NCBI GenBank assembly: GCA_965207585.1
Contig: CBDBMT010000003.1
Location: 1,178,001 to 1,242,000, forward strand
Direction of reading: 5' to 3'
Length of the DNA stretch: 64,000 nt
From: Bin87 sp965207585
GTDB lineage: Bacteria > Chloroflexota > Dehalococcoidia > Lucifugimonadales > UBA3495
The notes beneath the pieces were generated by a model. That model worked only from the letters and a program-made list of their open reading frames with translations. It was not told where the DNA came from and did not search any database. Position numbers and translations under genes: made by a program. Shown one piece after another: positions 21,642 to 30,196 of this stretch (its first letter is position 1; each line of letters begins with the position of its first letter).

Positions 21642-22412
21642 TTAATCGAACTGGTAGGGGTAAACGACCTGGAGGACCCGCCCGTCTCGCAGGGCGTCGA
21701 AGTACCCGTGGCTGGCCTGGGGTTGCTGCAGCCAGCGGCGGATGATATAGGCGCACAGCGATGCCAACTGCCCGCCGACGCTGGTGGCAGCCGGGGCGAT
21801 CATCAGGTCGTCATACATATTCGGGGTGACCGAATCGTTTTCTTCGCTCAGGAATTCGCTCAGACCCAGCGCGATTGAGGTCGACTGCGCTCCCGCCATC
21901 AGCATGGCGTAGTCGTTGACGTTCCACACCGATTGCATGATGTCGTCGGGGTTCATCTGGGCCATGACGTTTTCGTCGAGGAACATGGTCAAGGCCAGCA
22001 GAAAACGGCTGAACGCCAATTGCGACGGGTCCGAATTGCCATAGAGAGAGTTTCCTTCGGTGTTGCTGGCGTTATGGAATGCCGCTTTATCTATGTACGA
22101 CACCAGCAGCGGGATTTCGCGGCGAATCAGGATGCTCAGGCAGTCCTGGATCAGCTCGCCGCGACGCTCCGGCCGCCACGAGCGGAAGTACCCTTTGCCC
22201 TGGTAAAGATCGCCGGGGCGCAGCTCTGCGGGAATTCCGTCGGAGCCGGCAGGTCCGCCGAAGTGACGGCGGACCAGGGCGTCATACTCGCCGGTCATGG
22301 AGATGTACTGGCTCTCCTGCACCAGCAACCCGGCGTGGACATGATGCGGCTGGCTGGGGTCGTCGGCGCTGAGACCGGTCAGGCCGGATTCACTGAGGAA
22401 AACCAGGTACAT
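21642..22412 (-). CDS. DUF3800 domain protein
   Basis: A 256-residue protein with the DUF3800 pattern: MYLVFLSESGLTG at the N-terminus, HHVHAGLLVQESQY following, and several later acidic residues. Most family members begin with DESG, where the Asp is thought to belong to an RNase H-like catalytic site; here that position is Ser (SESG), so nuclease activity is doubtful. Function unknown in general; family members are often linked to mobile DNA or defence. It has its own terminator and lies between the short L25 gene and secA. Confidence 0.75.
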   Translation of the reverse strand: MYLVFLSESGLTGLSADDPSQPHHVHAGLLVQESQYISMTGEYDALVRRHFGGPAGSDGIPAELRPGDLYQGKGYFRSWRPERRGELIQDCLSILIRREIPLLVSYIDKAAFHNASNTEGNSLYGNSDPSQLAFSRFLLALTMFLDENVMAQMNPDDIMQSVWNVNDYAMLMAGAQSTSIALGLSEFLSEENDSVTPNMYDDLMIAPAATSVGGQLASLCAYIIRRWLQQPQASHGYFDALRDGRVLQVVYPYQFD

Positions 22413-22505
22413 GGTAGCCTCCCGGGCTGGAGCGGCGGGCTCTATCGGCCCTGACTGGGGTTGGAGATGACGGCGGCATTTGCCGGCATCAGCGAGCAGG
22501 ACCGG

Positions 22506-22814
22506 CTATTGAGCAACGGTCCGAAAATCGACGTGAAGAACGTCGCCGGTGCGGGGCTGCCACTGGATCTCCGAAGCGACGGCGGTGTACTCGCTGGATT
22601 CACCGGCGATGGTCACCAGGAGCGGTTGGCCGTACTCCCCGCCGGCGCGGCTGATGGCCTGGAGCAGCGTGCGAACCTCGCACTGCAGCGGGCGAGATTC
22701 GACGCCCTTGCCGTAGAGGTGAACCGGGACGATGCCCTCTCGGCGCAGCGCTTTCACCTTCTTGCCCAGGGTGGCGCGGGTTTCAAGTTGGACGGAAACC
22801 GTCGGGGTGGTCAT
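22506..22814 (-). CDS. rplY: Ribosomal protein bL25, short form
   Basis: The frame is open back to 23108, but family similarity begins at ATG 22814, which has AGGAG upstream. The 102 residues contain the L25 core: TRATLGKKVKALRREGIVPVHLYG, then SRPLQCEVRTLLQAISRAGG and a final HVDFRTV. The C-terminal TL5/CTC beta domain of the long (about 200-residue) form is absent and the stop is a clean TAG, so this is the short, E. coli-like type that binds 5S rRNA. No sign that the missing domain continues in another frame. Confidence 0.88.
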   Translation of the reverse strand: MTTPTVSVQLETRATLGKKVKALRREGIVPVHLYGKGVESRPLQCEVRTLLQAISRAGGEYGQPLLVTIAGESSEYTAVASEIQWQPRTGDVLHVDFRTVAQ

Positions 22815-23130
22815 CGTAGTGGGAACTCCTGGAGAACGTGTGGCGGGGACAACCCCGATTGGAGCGCATATCATAGCATAAGGCGGGCCGGTGCCGGGGT
22901 TGACCAGGACGGGCTGCAGAATATTTTCCGCCAACTGCTTTGATTCACAGAGGCCGACGATGGAAGTGCAAATCAGGGACTCTGAAGCGTTGCGGAGAGT
23001 GACGCCGCCTGTAAGGACGCTCCCAACTTGACGGTTATTATGACTTGATTGGCAATGTAAAAGACGCTGCCGCTCAGGAATGAGCCAAAATCTGCGCAGT
23101 TCCGTCAACTATATCGTGTAACGCTGTTAC

Positions 23131-24111
23131 CTACCCCAGCGCCTCCGGGTTGGCGCAGGCTTCCATGGGTTCGCCCCGTAGGCCGGCCACCAGGTTGCGC
23201 GCGGCCAGCTTCATGGTGTTGAGGCGGGTGGGCAGCGCCGCGCTGCCGATGTGAGGCGTGATCACCAGGTTGTCCAGGGTCAGCAGCGGGTCGTCCGGCG
23301 AGATTGGTTCCGGGGAAGTCACGTCCAGGGCAGCGCGGGCGATCTGTCCGTCGCGCAGCGCCTCGTAGAGGGCCGCCGGATCGACCACTGGCCCGCGCGA
23401 CACGTTGATCAGAATGGCCGAGGGTTTCATTGTGGCCAATTGCGGCCCGCTGATCAGGTGGTGGGTTTGCGGAGTCAGAGGCACGCTGAGCACGACGAAA
23501 TCCGCCTGCCCCAGGAGGTCGGTGAACTCGGCGTAACGCAGGCCGTACTCGGCCTCCACATCGGAGTAACGAGTCCGGGAGTGGTAGACGATGTCCATGT
23601 CGAACCCGCGGGCCCGCTTGGCAATCTCCCGTCCGATCTGGCCCAACCCCACAATGCCCAGGCAGGCTTCGTGCACGTCCTGTCCCAGCCAGTGGGTGGG
23701 GTGGAACTGGATCTGCCAGCCGCCGCCGCGCAGCCAGCGCTCGCTTTCGGACGTGCGCCGGGCCGTGCCCAGGAGCAGGGCCATGGCCAGGTCGGCGGTG
23801 GACTTGGCCAGGACGCCGGGCGTGTAGCCAACCGGGATGCCGCGCCGCGTCGCTTCGGCTACGTCAACATTGTCCAGGCCCACCGCCAGCTGGCTGATCG
23901 CCCGCAGGTTGGGCGCCGCGTCCAGCAGGTCGGTGTCCACCCGGTCCATTATAGTGGTGAGGATGCCGTCGGAGTCACCGGTATGCCGGTGTAGCTCCTC
24001 CACGGGTGGCGGCGTTTCCTCCGGCCACACGGTCACGTCGGCAACCTCCCGGATGATGTCCAAAGCCTCGGGAAGCAGGGTGCGGGTAACGAATGCGCGA
24101 GGGGTCGACAT
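23131..24111 (-). CDS. D-isomer 2-hydroxyacid dehydrogenase
   Basis: NAD(P)-dependent reductase of 2-keto acids (glyoxylate/hydroxypyruvate reductase-like). The nucleotide-binding motif is GIVGLGQIGREIAKRARGF. The catalytic Arg lies in NVSRGPVVD, the Glu in the DVTSPEP region and the His in PHIGSA. 326 residues, normal. The gene lies between L25 and a small hypothetical gene with gaps of over 200 bp on either side, so it is probably a single transcription unit. Exact substrate is not predictable. Confidence 0.92.
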   Translation of the reverse strand: MSTPRAFVTRTLLPEALDIIREVADVTVWPEETPPPVEELHRHTGDSDGILTTIMDRVDTDLLDAAPNLRAISQLAVGLDNVDVAEATRRGIPVGYTPGVLAKSTADLAMALLLGTARRTSESERWLRGGGWQIQFHPTHWLGQDVHEACLGIVGLGQIGREIAKRARGFDMDIVYHSRTRYSDVEAEYGLRYAEFTDLLGQADFVVLSVPLTPQTHHLISGPQLATMKPSAILINVSRGPVVDPAALYEALRDGQIARAALDVTSPEPISPDDPLLTLDNLVITPHIGSAALPTRLNTMKLAARNLVAGLRGEPMEACANPEALG

Positions 24112-24230
24112 GGCAACTCACCGCCAAATGTAATAGCGACGCCTGCATCGGACGCCGTGGCCCCGATTGTATTATCGCGGGGTGTCAGTTGCCAGTGTTG
24201 CGCCCGGATGGTTTGGCCGGAAGTTTCACA

Positions 24231-24264
24231 AATAAAACGAGGCCGCCGCATTGCTGCGACGGCC
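24231..24264 (-). terminator. Intrinsic terminator of the small gene at 24326-24628
   Basis: A 10-bp stem with one mismatch (24241-24250 with 24255-24264), loop TTGC, followed on the minus strand by CGTTTTATTT. Confidence 0.75.
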
Positions 24265-24325
24265 CCCCGTTCGTTGTCGGGCAGCGCCGTGAAGGCAGTG
24301 CTACCCGGTGGTCAGTGGTGGCGGA

Positions 24326-24628
24326 TTAGACCAGCTTGGTGAAACCGTCGCGGTAGCCGCGGGTTTCGGCGATCTCGCGCTCCAGGCGGGCGCGCTCGGT
24401 CATGCCCGGGCCGGCCACGACGTTCCACACGCGGACGAAGGTAGCGGCAATGATCGTGTGCAGCAGTGGTTTGCGGGAGGGATTCCACTCCTTGAGCAGT
24501 TCGGCGGGGGTTTCCGGGATGCGAGAAACGTCAACGGCAGCGGCCGGCGCAGTGGTAGCGGCAGGGGCGGCGGCGTTTTCGGCAACCGCGGTGTTGGCTT
24601 CGTTTTCGGGTTTCAGTGCGGTAACCAT
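24326..24628 (-). CDS. Hypothetical protein with Ala/Pro-rich N-terminus
   Basis: A strong GGAGG just upstream decides the ATG at 24628; the open frame further upstream is ignored. 100 residues. The first 45 are Ala, Pro, Thr and Glu rich and probably disordered, followed by IPETPAELLKEWNPSRKP and a helix with a short hydrophobic run (LLHTIIAATFVRVWNVVAG). No family recognised. It is flanked by terminators at 24231-24264 and 24741-24766, so it is a monocistronic unit. Confidence 0.65.
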   Translation of the reverse strand: MVTALKPENEANTAVAENAAAPAATTAPAAAVDVSRIPETPAELLKEWNPSRKPLLHTIIAATFVRVWNVVAGPGMTERARLEREIAETRGYRDGFTKLV

Positions 24629-24740
24629 TTGTTCCTCCAAGGCTGATATTGCAAGCCTGTGATCATTTGTAATTATGATACCGAACTCACTGCATTCCGT
24701 CAACAGATATTATAGGATAATCAATATCAATTTTATAAAT

Positions 24741-24766
24741 GAAAAAGGCGGGTTGTGAACCCCGCC
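24741..24766 (-). terminator. Intrinsic terminator of the isoprenoid/cysS/FAD oxidase unit
   Basis: Stem GGCGGGTT (24747-24754) with 24758-24766 carrying one bulged C, loop GTG, and an A-run on the plus strand (T-run on minus) at 24742-24746. It lies 34 bp after the stop of the FAD oxidase gene. Confidence 0.75.
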
Positions 24767-24799
24767 CTCAGCCATGGCCTCGCCCCGCTGTCGGATGCG

Positions 24800-26251
24800 C
24801 TACAGCGCCAATTTCCCAGGATTCATGATGCCCGCTGGGTCCAGCGCCCGCTTGATATCCAGCAGCGCATCCCGGCTCACGCCCAGTTCACGACCCAACA
24901 AATGGTGCAGCTTGATGCCGACGCCATGGCAGTACTCCATGATCCCGCCCATGTCCTGCGCCAGCGTGAGGACCTCGTCCACGCCGGCGGCCAGGTTGGC
25001 CCGAACTTCGGGATCGTAGCCGTCCCGACCGACCACCCGCCGATCACCGTCAGGCACTACCAGCATCGAGAAGAACTCCGGCCGGCTCCACAGGCAGTAT
25101 TCCACCACCTTGATCTTTCGGGCCTCCAGCATCCGGTCGGCCCGGCGCCGGTACTCCAGCACCCGGTTGGCAGGGAGGCTCATGTGCAGGTAGTCGAAGG
25201 TGCGGCCCCATTGCCGCTGCCAGCGTTCTTCGCGAGGGCGGCCCAGCGCCGTCTGGCGATAGTTCAGAGCGGAATCGTGGCGGTGTTTCCAGTAGGACAG
25301 TGTCGGCTCCGGGCCCACGTTCCACCCGCCGGCATCGTCGCACACCGACATGGTGCGGCGCAGCGCGGCGTCCACGCCTTCCCGGTAGCCTTCGAAGAGC
25401 AGGTGCAGCAGGACGCCCTCGCTGTCCTCGGTCAGGTCCAGGAGCGCAGGGCGGATACCCAGGGCCCCCATCTCGGTTACCGCCGCGAAGCCAGCGTCGA
25501 AATCGGCGAATTCCACGGTCGCGTATTCGGCGGCCTCGGGTTTTCGGAACACGCGCAGGGTGGCCCGGGTTATCACCCCAAATACCCCTTCACTGCCGAT
25601 GAACAGGTGGTTCAGATTGGGCCCGGAGGACTGCTTGGGCACCGGCCGGGTCTTGATGACGCGGCCATCGGGAAGGACGACTTCCAGCGCCACCACCTGA
25701 TCGCCCATGGGCCCGTAGGCCGCCGCGCGGTAGCCCACCCCATTGGTTGAGATGGCGCCGGCCACGCTGGCGATAGGGACGCTGTACGGGTCATGCCCGG
25801 GCATGAGTCCGTGGGGTTCCAGCGCGTCATACAGGTCTTGCAGAATCACCCCGGCCTCGACCTCGGCGGTTTGCGACACCGGGTCGATGCTGATTACGCG
25901 GTTGAGCCGGGCCAGGTCCAGGATGATGCCGCCGCGCACGGGCAGGATGCCGCCCATGACGCCGGTGCCTCCGCCGTATGGGATCAGCGGAACGCCAACA
26001 CGTTGCGCCAACGCGACGATTTGAGACACCTGGGCGGTGTCTGCCGGCCGCACGACAACGTCGGCCAGGCGATCAAAAGCGGCGTCGGCATAATAGGCGC
26101 GGTAGGGCGTGAGGGCGTCGGCCGAGTAGCGATCAAGATCGGACGGCCCGGCGAGAACGTGCTCCGCTCCGACTATCGGGACGAGACTGGCGACCAGATC
26201 GCCCGATGGCGGTCGGTCGGTGTCGGAAGCGGACTGGCTGGATGACGCCAC
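24800..26251 (-). CDS. FAD-binding oxidase/dehydrogenase, GlcD type
   Basis: A flavoprotein oxidising a 2-hydroxyacid or similar substrate. The PP-loop FAD-binding domain is seen in VPLIPYGGGTGVMGG and the IASVAGAISTNGVGYRAAAYG block, and the C-terminal FAD-oxidase domain ends with LDIKRALDPAGIMNPGKL. 483 residues, usual length. It begins 10 bp after the cysS stop, so it is the last gene of a minus-strand unit ispD, membrane protein, ispF, cysS, FAD oxidase. No GlcE or GlcF subunits or iron-sulfur cysteines are visible. Confidence 0.92.
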   Translation of the reverse strand: MASSSQSASDTDRPPSGDLVASLVPIVGAEHVLAGPSDLDRYSADALTPYRAYYADAAFDRLADVVVRPADTAQVSQIVALAQRVGVPLIPYGGGTGVMGGILPVRGGIILDLARLNRVISIDPVSQTAEVEAGVILQDLYDALEPHGLMPGHDPYSVPIASVAGAISTNGVGYRAAAYGPMGDQVVALEVVLPDGRVIKTRPVPKQSSGPNLNHLFIGSEGVFGVITRATLRVFRKPEAAEYATVEFADFDAGFAAVTEMGALGIRPALLDLTEDSEGVLLHLLFEGYREGVDAALRRTMSVCDDAGGWNVGPEPTLSYWKHRHDSALNYRQTALGRPREERWQRQWGRTFDYLHMSLPANRVLEYRRRADRMLEARKIKVVEYCLWSRPEFFSMLVVPDGDRRVVGRDGYDPEVRANLAAGVDEVLTLAQDMGGIMEYCHGVGIKLHHLLGRELGVSRDALLDIKRALDPAGIMNPGKLAL

Positions 26252-26261
26252 GGGGACAACG

Positions 26262-27635
26262 CTATTCCGTCGCCTGCCGCTGCCACTGGGTGCCCTGGGG
26301 GCCGTCTTCCAGGGTCACGCCCTGCTCGGCGAGGCCGTCCCGGATCTGATCCGCCAGGGCGAACTGGCGGGCGGCTCGCAGTTCGGTGCGCACCGACACC
26401 AGCAGGTCGATGAATGGGGCCGCAGCGAGGCTGTCTTCCGGAGACGGACGATCCTCGAAGGTCAAGCCCAGGACGCCTCCCAGTTCCCGCAATGCGTCCT
26501 GACCGGATCCGATGCTCTGGCCGGCGTCACGGCCGCGGTTGATGTCGCGGGCCAAGTCAAACAGGGCGGCCACGGCCTGCGGGGTATTGAGATCATCGTC
26601 CATGGCGGCGGCGAATCTGGCGCGGTGGGTCTCCGCATCAACCTCGGGGCCGGATCCGTTGCCCGGAACCAGCGCTCGACGCACCCGTTCCAGGCTCCGC
26701 TCCACTGCGGCGGCGCCTTCGTCGCTGTAAGCCAACGGACTGCGGTAGTGGCTGCTGAGGAAGTACAGACGCATGGCGTCGGGGCTGTAGCGTTCCAGGG
26801 CCTCCACTACCGACACCAGGTTCCCCAGGGACTTGCTCATCTTGTCGGAGCCCAACTGCAGCAGGCCGTTGTGCATCCAGTAGCGGGAGAAGGGCTTGGC
26901 GCCGGTGTAGCACTCGCTCTGGGCGATCTCGTTTTCGTGGTGGGGGAACACGAGGTCCTGCCCGCCGCCGTGGATGTCGAGCTGCTCACCAAGATATTCC
27001 AGGGACATAGCGGTGCATTCGATGTGCCAGCCGGGCCGGCCCGGTCCCCACGGGCTGTCCCACGAGGGCTCTCCCGGCTTGGCTCCCTTCCACAGGACGA
27101 AATCCATGGGGTGCTCTTTGTTCTCATCCACCTGGATGCGCGCGCCGGCGATCATGCTGTCCAGCGAGCGGTGGCTGAGCTTGCCGTAGTCGTCCTTGCT
27201 GGTCACGCGGAAATACACGTCGCCAGCAGCGGGATAGGCATGGCCCCGATCGATCAGGCCGGCGATGGCGTCGAGGATTCGCGGTATCTCGCGGGTGGCT
27301 CGGGGATATTCAGAGGCGCGCTGGATGTTCAGGGCATCCATCGTATGGAAGTAGTCGCCGATGAATTCCTCGACCAGCTCGTCCTCGGAGACGCCGGACT
27401 CCTGGGCTCGCTGGATTATCTTGTCGTCGATATCCGTGAAGTTCTGGATATGACGAACCTCGTATCCCTGGTGTTCCAGATACCGCCTCAGGGTATCAAA
27501 GACCACGTAGCTGAGCGCGTGCCCGACGTGGGTGGCGGAATACGGGGTCACCCCGCACACGTACATCTTTACCAGGTTGCCTTCGGCGGGAACGAACTCC
27601 TCGACCTGTCCGCTCAGGGTGTTATAGAGCTTCAT
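26262..27635 (-). CDS. cysS: Cysteinyl-tRNA synthetase
   Basis: Class I tRNA synthetase charging tRNA-Cys. The zinc-binding Cys is in KMYVCGVTP, the HIGH-type signature is HVGHA and the KMSKS loop is SDKMSKSLGN. The anticodon region and the short C-terminal tail are present. 457 residues, normal. Neighbouring ispD and ispF with cysS is a common gene order in bacteria, supporting co-transcription. Confidence 0.97.
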   Translation of the reverse strand: MKLYNTLSGQVEEFVPAEGNLVKMYVCGVTPYSATHVGHALSYVVFDTLRRYLEHQGYEVRHIQNFTDIDDKIIQRAQESGVSEDELVEEFIGDYFHTMDALNIQRASEYPRATREIPRILDAIAGLIDRGHAYPAAGDVYFRVTSKDDYGKLSHRSLDSMIAGARIQVDENKEHPMDFVLWKGAKPGEPSWDSPWGPGRPGWHIECTAMSLEYLGEQLDIHGGGQDLVFPHHENEIAQSECYTGAKPFSRYWMHNGLLQLGSDKMSKSLGNLVSVVEALERYSPDAMRLYFLSSHYRSPLAYSDEGAAAVERSLERVRRALVPGNGSGPEVDAETHRARFAAAMDDDLNTPQAVAALFDLARDINRGRDAGQSIGSGQDALRELGGVLGLTFEDRPSPEDSLAAAPFIDLLVSVRTELRAARQFALADQIRDGLAEQGVTLEDGPQGTQWQRQATE

Positions 27636-27686
27636 ACTAAACCGGATTGGCGACGACTTTTGCGGCCTGTGGGATAACGTGCGGTG

Positions 27687-28166
27687 TCAGGGCCGGTACA
27701 GCAACGCTGCGGCAACGGCCGCGATCCCCTCTTCCCGCCCGGTGAATCCCAGGTAATCGGTGGTGGTGGCTTTGACGCTGATCTGCGATTGCTCGACCGA
27801 AAGCGCGGTGGCGATGTTCTGGCGCATCAGCGGCACATGGGGCGACAGCCGGGGACGTTGCGCCAGCATTGTAGCATCAACGTTGGCGATGCACCAACCG
27901 TCCTCCGCCAGTACGCCAGCCGTGCGCTCCAGCAGTATCAGGCTGCTGATTCCGGCCAGGGTCGGGTCTCCGGGAGGGAAGTGAGCGCCAATGTCGCCGG
28001 CGCCGGCGGCGCCCAGCAGGGCGTCGATCACGGCGTGGCTGAGCGCGTCGCCGTCGCTGTGGCCAGCCAGGCCGGTGGGATGTGGAATAGACACGCCTCC
28101 GAGCACCAGCGCGCGCCCGGCGGCGAGGGCATGGGCGTCGGCTCCAGTGCCTACTCGATACTGCAC
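27687..28166 (-). CDS. ispF: 2-C-methyl-D-erythritol 2,4-cyclodiphosphate synthase
   Basis: Non-mevalonate isoprenoid pathway enzyme that cyclises CDP-ME-2-phosphate. The zinc Asp and His are in GTGADAHALAAGR, a third His lies in LSHAVIDALLGA, and the GDIGAHFPP and KATTTDYLGFTGR segments are typical. GTG 28166 is chosen because family homologues start at this point (VQYRVGTG); an upstream TTG at 28250 would add 28 atypical residues and overlap the preceding gene. No clear ribosome binding site supports either. Confidence 0.93.
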   Translation of the reverse strand: MQYRVGTGADAHALAAGRALVLGGVSIPHPTGLAGHSDGDALSHAVIDALLGAAGAGDIGAHFPPGDPTLAGISSLILLERTAGVLAEDGWCIANVDATMLAQRPRLSPHVPLMRQNIATALSVEQSQISVKATTTDYLGFTGREEGIAAVAAALLYRP

Positions 28167-28206
28167 CGACGCACTCGATGGGCGGGCCGCGAACCGGGTT
28201 CCGCGC

Positions 28207-28653
28207 CTACCCTCGCTCGATGGCCTTGAGGGTCCGGTGCGCGTGCTCAATGTCGTTCAGCGGGCCACCGTAGACGATGATCGGCGCGTAACCGATCACG
28301 ATCACCACCAGAAACGTCAGCAGCGACCCGTGCGCGACGAATTCCGCGTTGGTCGGCGCCTCGCCGATCCAAAGACGGCGGAGCAGGACATCGCTCTGGG
28401 CCGCGATATAAGCCGGCGCCGGCAAGTCCAATTTGGCGACCACGAGCATCACCAACGGGGCAATGCAAATCAACGCCAGGACGGACCAGATGATGACCCA
28501 AACCATGAATGTATTGCGCTCGGTGTTCACTTTCGAGCGCAAATTCTCCAGCCGACCCGGGGCTACCGCCATGTCCAGCCTGTCAGCGCTCAGCCGCAGG
28601 AATTGAGCGTACTCCCCGTAACGGGAGCGACGGTTGACGGTGCTGGCAACCAT
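28207..28653 (-). CDS. Small membrane protein, two TM segments
   Basis: A 148-residue protein with a basic soluble N-terminus, a TM segment at about 50-73 (MVWVIIWSVLALICIAPLVM), a central polar region and a second hydrophobic segment at about 108-127. GGAGGATC lies before the start. Located between ispD and ispF, where it may simply be carried in the operon; no family recognised. Confidence 0.75.
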   Translation of the reverse strand: MVASTVNRRSRYGEYAQFLRLSADRLDMAVAPGRLENLRSKVNTERNTFMVWVIIWSVLALICIAPLVMLVVAKLDLPAPAYIAAQSDVLLRRLWIGEAPTNAEFVAHGSLLTFLVVIVIGYAPIIVYGGPLNDIEHAHRTLKAIERG

Positions 28654-28746
28654 TCTGATCCTCCGCTTGTTGACACCCCTTGTCCAAACGCGCGAGTGCT
28701 TGTTTCGTGTACACGCGCCGAGGCTTGATAAGGGACGCCATTAAAC

Positions 28747-28776
28747 ATCGTATGCATAGAAGTCAGGCCGTGGCAA
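28747..28776 (-). promoter_or_regulatory. Possible promoter for the membrane protein-ispF-cysS genes
   Basis: On the minus strand TTGCCA (28771-28776) and TACGAT (28747-28752) are 18 bp apart, 94 nt upstream of the membrane-protein start. The gap 28654-28812 after ispD is otherwise empty. Confidence 0.35.
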
Positions 28777-28812
28777 GCAGTCTCGTTTCCCATTTGCGGC
28801 AGTTTCGGCTTA

Positions 28813-29508
28813 TCACCGGGCTAATAACAATCTCGCCACATCCAGGTCTTCCGGAGTGGTCACTTTCAAATTGTCATAATCACCCCAGAAAACCGTGACC
28901 CGGTGGCCCGCAGCCTCGACCATCGCCGCGTCATCGGTGTATTCGACGACCGCGGCGCGATGGGCGTCCAGGAGGGTTTGATAATCGAAAGCCTGCGGAG
29001 TTTGCGCCGCCCACAAGGTCGCGCGGTCGGGAGTAGCCGAAATCACCTGGTCGTCGCCCACCACTTTGATCGTATCTTTGACCGGCACCGCGGCGATGGC
29101 AGCGCCTGATCCCCGAACTTCACGAAGAGCGCGGCCCAGAATATCGGGCGTCACGCAGGGGCGGGCTCCATCGTGAATCGCCACCCATCGCCGGTCGCCC
29201 ATGGCGACCAGCCCGGCGAAAACCGAATCCTGGCGGCGGGCGCCGCCGGCGCAAACCGCGGCGATTTTGGGAATACCCAAATCCTGCACGATCGCTTCGC
29301 CGTCTTGAACCGCATCGGCGGAGACGACCAACACGATCCGGTCCACCACCTCCGAAGCGGCAATGCGCCGCAGGGTATGGGCAATCAGGGGAGTTCCGAG
29401 CACGTCGACGAAGGTCTTGTCGGCGCCGCCCATCCGGGTGCTACGCCCGGCAGCCACCACCACGACGCCCAACAACCCATCCGATGTATCCCGTCTGGCG
29501 CAGTCCAA
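28813..29508 (-). CDS. ispD: 2-C-methyl-D-erythritol 4-phosphate cytidylyltransferase
   Basis: Transfers CMP from CTP to methylerythritol phosphate. The nucleotide-binding start is VVVVAAGRSTRMGGADKTF, and later HDGARPCV and AAIAAVPVKDTIK are the family blocks, with TPQAF near residue 160. 231 residues, normal. First gene of a minus-strand group that also contains ispF. Its start region overlaps the first bases of the divergent OsmC promoter area. Confidence 0.96.
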   Translation of the reverse strand: MDCARRDTSDGLLGVVVVAAGRSTRMGGADKTFVDVLGTPLIAHTLRRIAASEVVDRIVLVVSADAVQDGEAIVQDLGIPKIAAVCAGGARRQDSVFAGLVAMGDRRWVAIHDGARPCVTPDILGRALREVRGSGAAIAAVPVKDTIKVVGDDQVISATPDRATLWAAQTPQAFDYQTLLDAHRAAVVEYTDDAAMVEAAGHRVTVFWGDYDNLKVTTPEDLDVARLLLAR

Positions 29509-29535
29509 TCTATCGTCCGCCCAAAAATTTCGCGC

Positions 29536-29564
29536 TTGGCGTTAATGCCCGCATAGTTTATGAT
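29536..29564 (+). promoter_or_regulatory. Promoter of the OsmC-family gene
   Basis: TTGGCG (29536-29541) and TATGAT (29559-29564) with a 17-bp spacer, 79 nt before the OsmC start. Confidence 0.5.
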
Positions 29565-29642
29565 TTAGGCGGTATGGGATCAATATCACCCTATAGGATT
29601 AGGATAGGGAATATCTGCGGAGCGCGTTACTCCAAAGGGGGC

Positions 29643-30101
29643 ATGATGGCACTGGAAATGGCCTATCACGTGGAAACGTACAGCTCGGGAACCCACGGCA
29701 GAGCGATCTGCAACGCCCGCACGCATCACTGGGTCGCCGACGACGGCGGCGGTGACGCCGTGGGAGCCGGGGAATTGTTCCTCTCCGGCATCACCGCGTG
29801 CGCCGTGAACATGGTGGAGCGAATCGCCCTCACCGACGACGCTCCGGTGGACTTCATGGAAGTGTCCGCCGAAGCCTTCAGGGACTCGGAGGCAACCCCC
29901 GGCGACGTGAGCCTTTACGCCGACGTGCGCATCCACTTCAAGATCTGGGGCGTGGACGACGACCAGGGCAACTACCTGGTGGACACGTGGAAGAAGCGTT
30001 GACCGCTTTATGGTTCGGTCGCCGTGGCGACCCCCAGCACTTCCGTCACCGCCGAATTCGTTGCCGAGCCTCGGCCCAAACACGCCGGACGCGCCGCGTA
30101 G
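29643..30101 (+). CDS. OsmC-family thiol peroxidase-like selenoprotein (in-frame TGA at 30000-30002)
   Basis: OsmC/Ohr proteins reduce peroxides with two conserved cysteines about 66 residues apart. Here Cys53 lies in the SGITACAVNMVERI block. Codon 120, in the position of the second cysteine, is TGA, and the same frame continues with P-L-Y-G-S-V-A-V-A-T and 22 more codons to TAG at 30099. The expected family reading is R-C-P-x-Y-G-x-V, so the TGA replaces exactly the active-site Cys. Full length is 152 residues, normal for the family, whereas stopping at the TGA gives 119 and removes the site. A hairpin with SECIS geometry follows (see 30012-30034). ATG 29643 is preferred (AAAGGGGGC upstream); 29646 is an alternative. 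OsmC-like selenoproteins are known from marine metagenomes, as I recall. A sequencing error or a decayed gene is the alternative. Confidence 0.85.
30012..30034 (+). promoter_or_regulatory. SECIS-like hairpin of the OsmC gene
   Basis: A six-bp perfect stem (30017-30022 with 30027-30032), apical loop CGTG at 30023-30026, plus two possible outer pairs below a three-base bulge. The loop begins 20 nt after the TGA and has a G in its first two positions, which fits the bacterial SECIS rules as I remember them (loop 16-37 nt from the UGA, G among the first two loop bases). Confidence 0.65.
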
Positions 30102-30196
30102 CGCCCGCCATAATTTCACGCCGCTCGGCGGCGACACAGCTGCCCCCGTCCCGCCGGCGGGATCCGGGCGAGCGGCGGGGGTGACAAACCGCAACG

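Noticed and set aside
22506..23108. 200-residue reading of L25 as a long-form CTC protein
   Set aside because: The extra residues are N-terminal, not the C-terminal TL5 domain, and lack similarity; ATG 22814 has the ribosome binding site.
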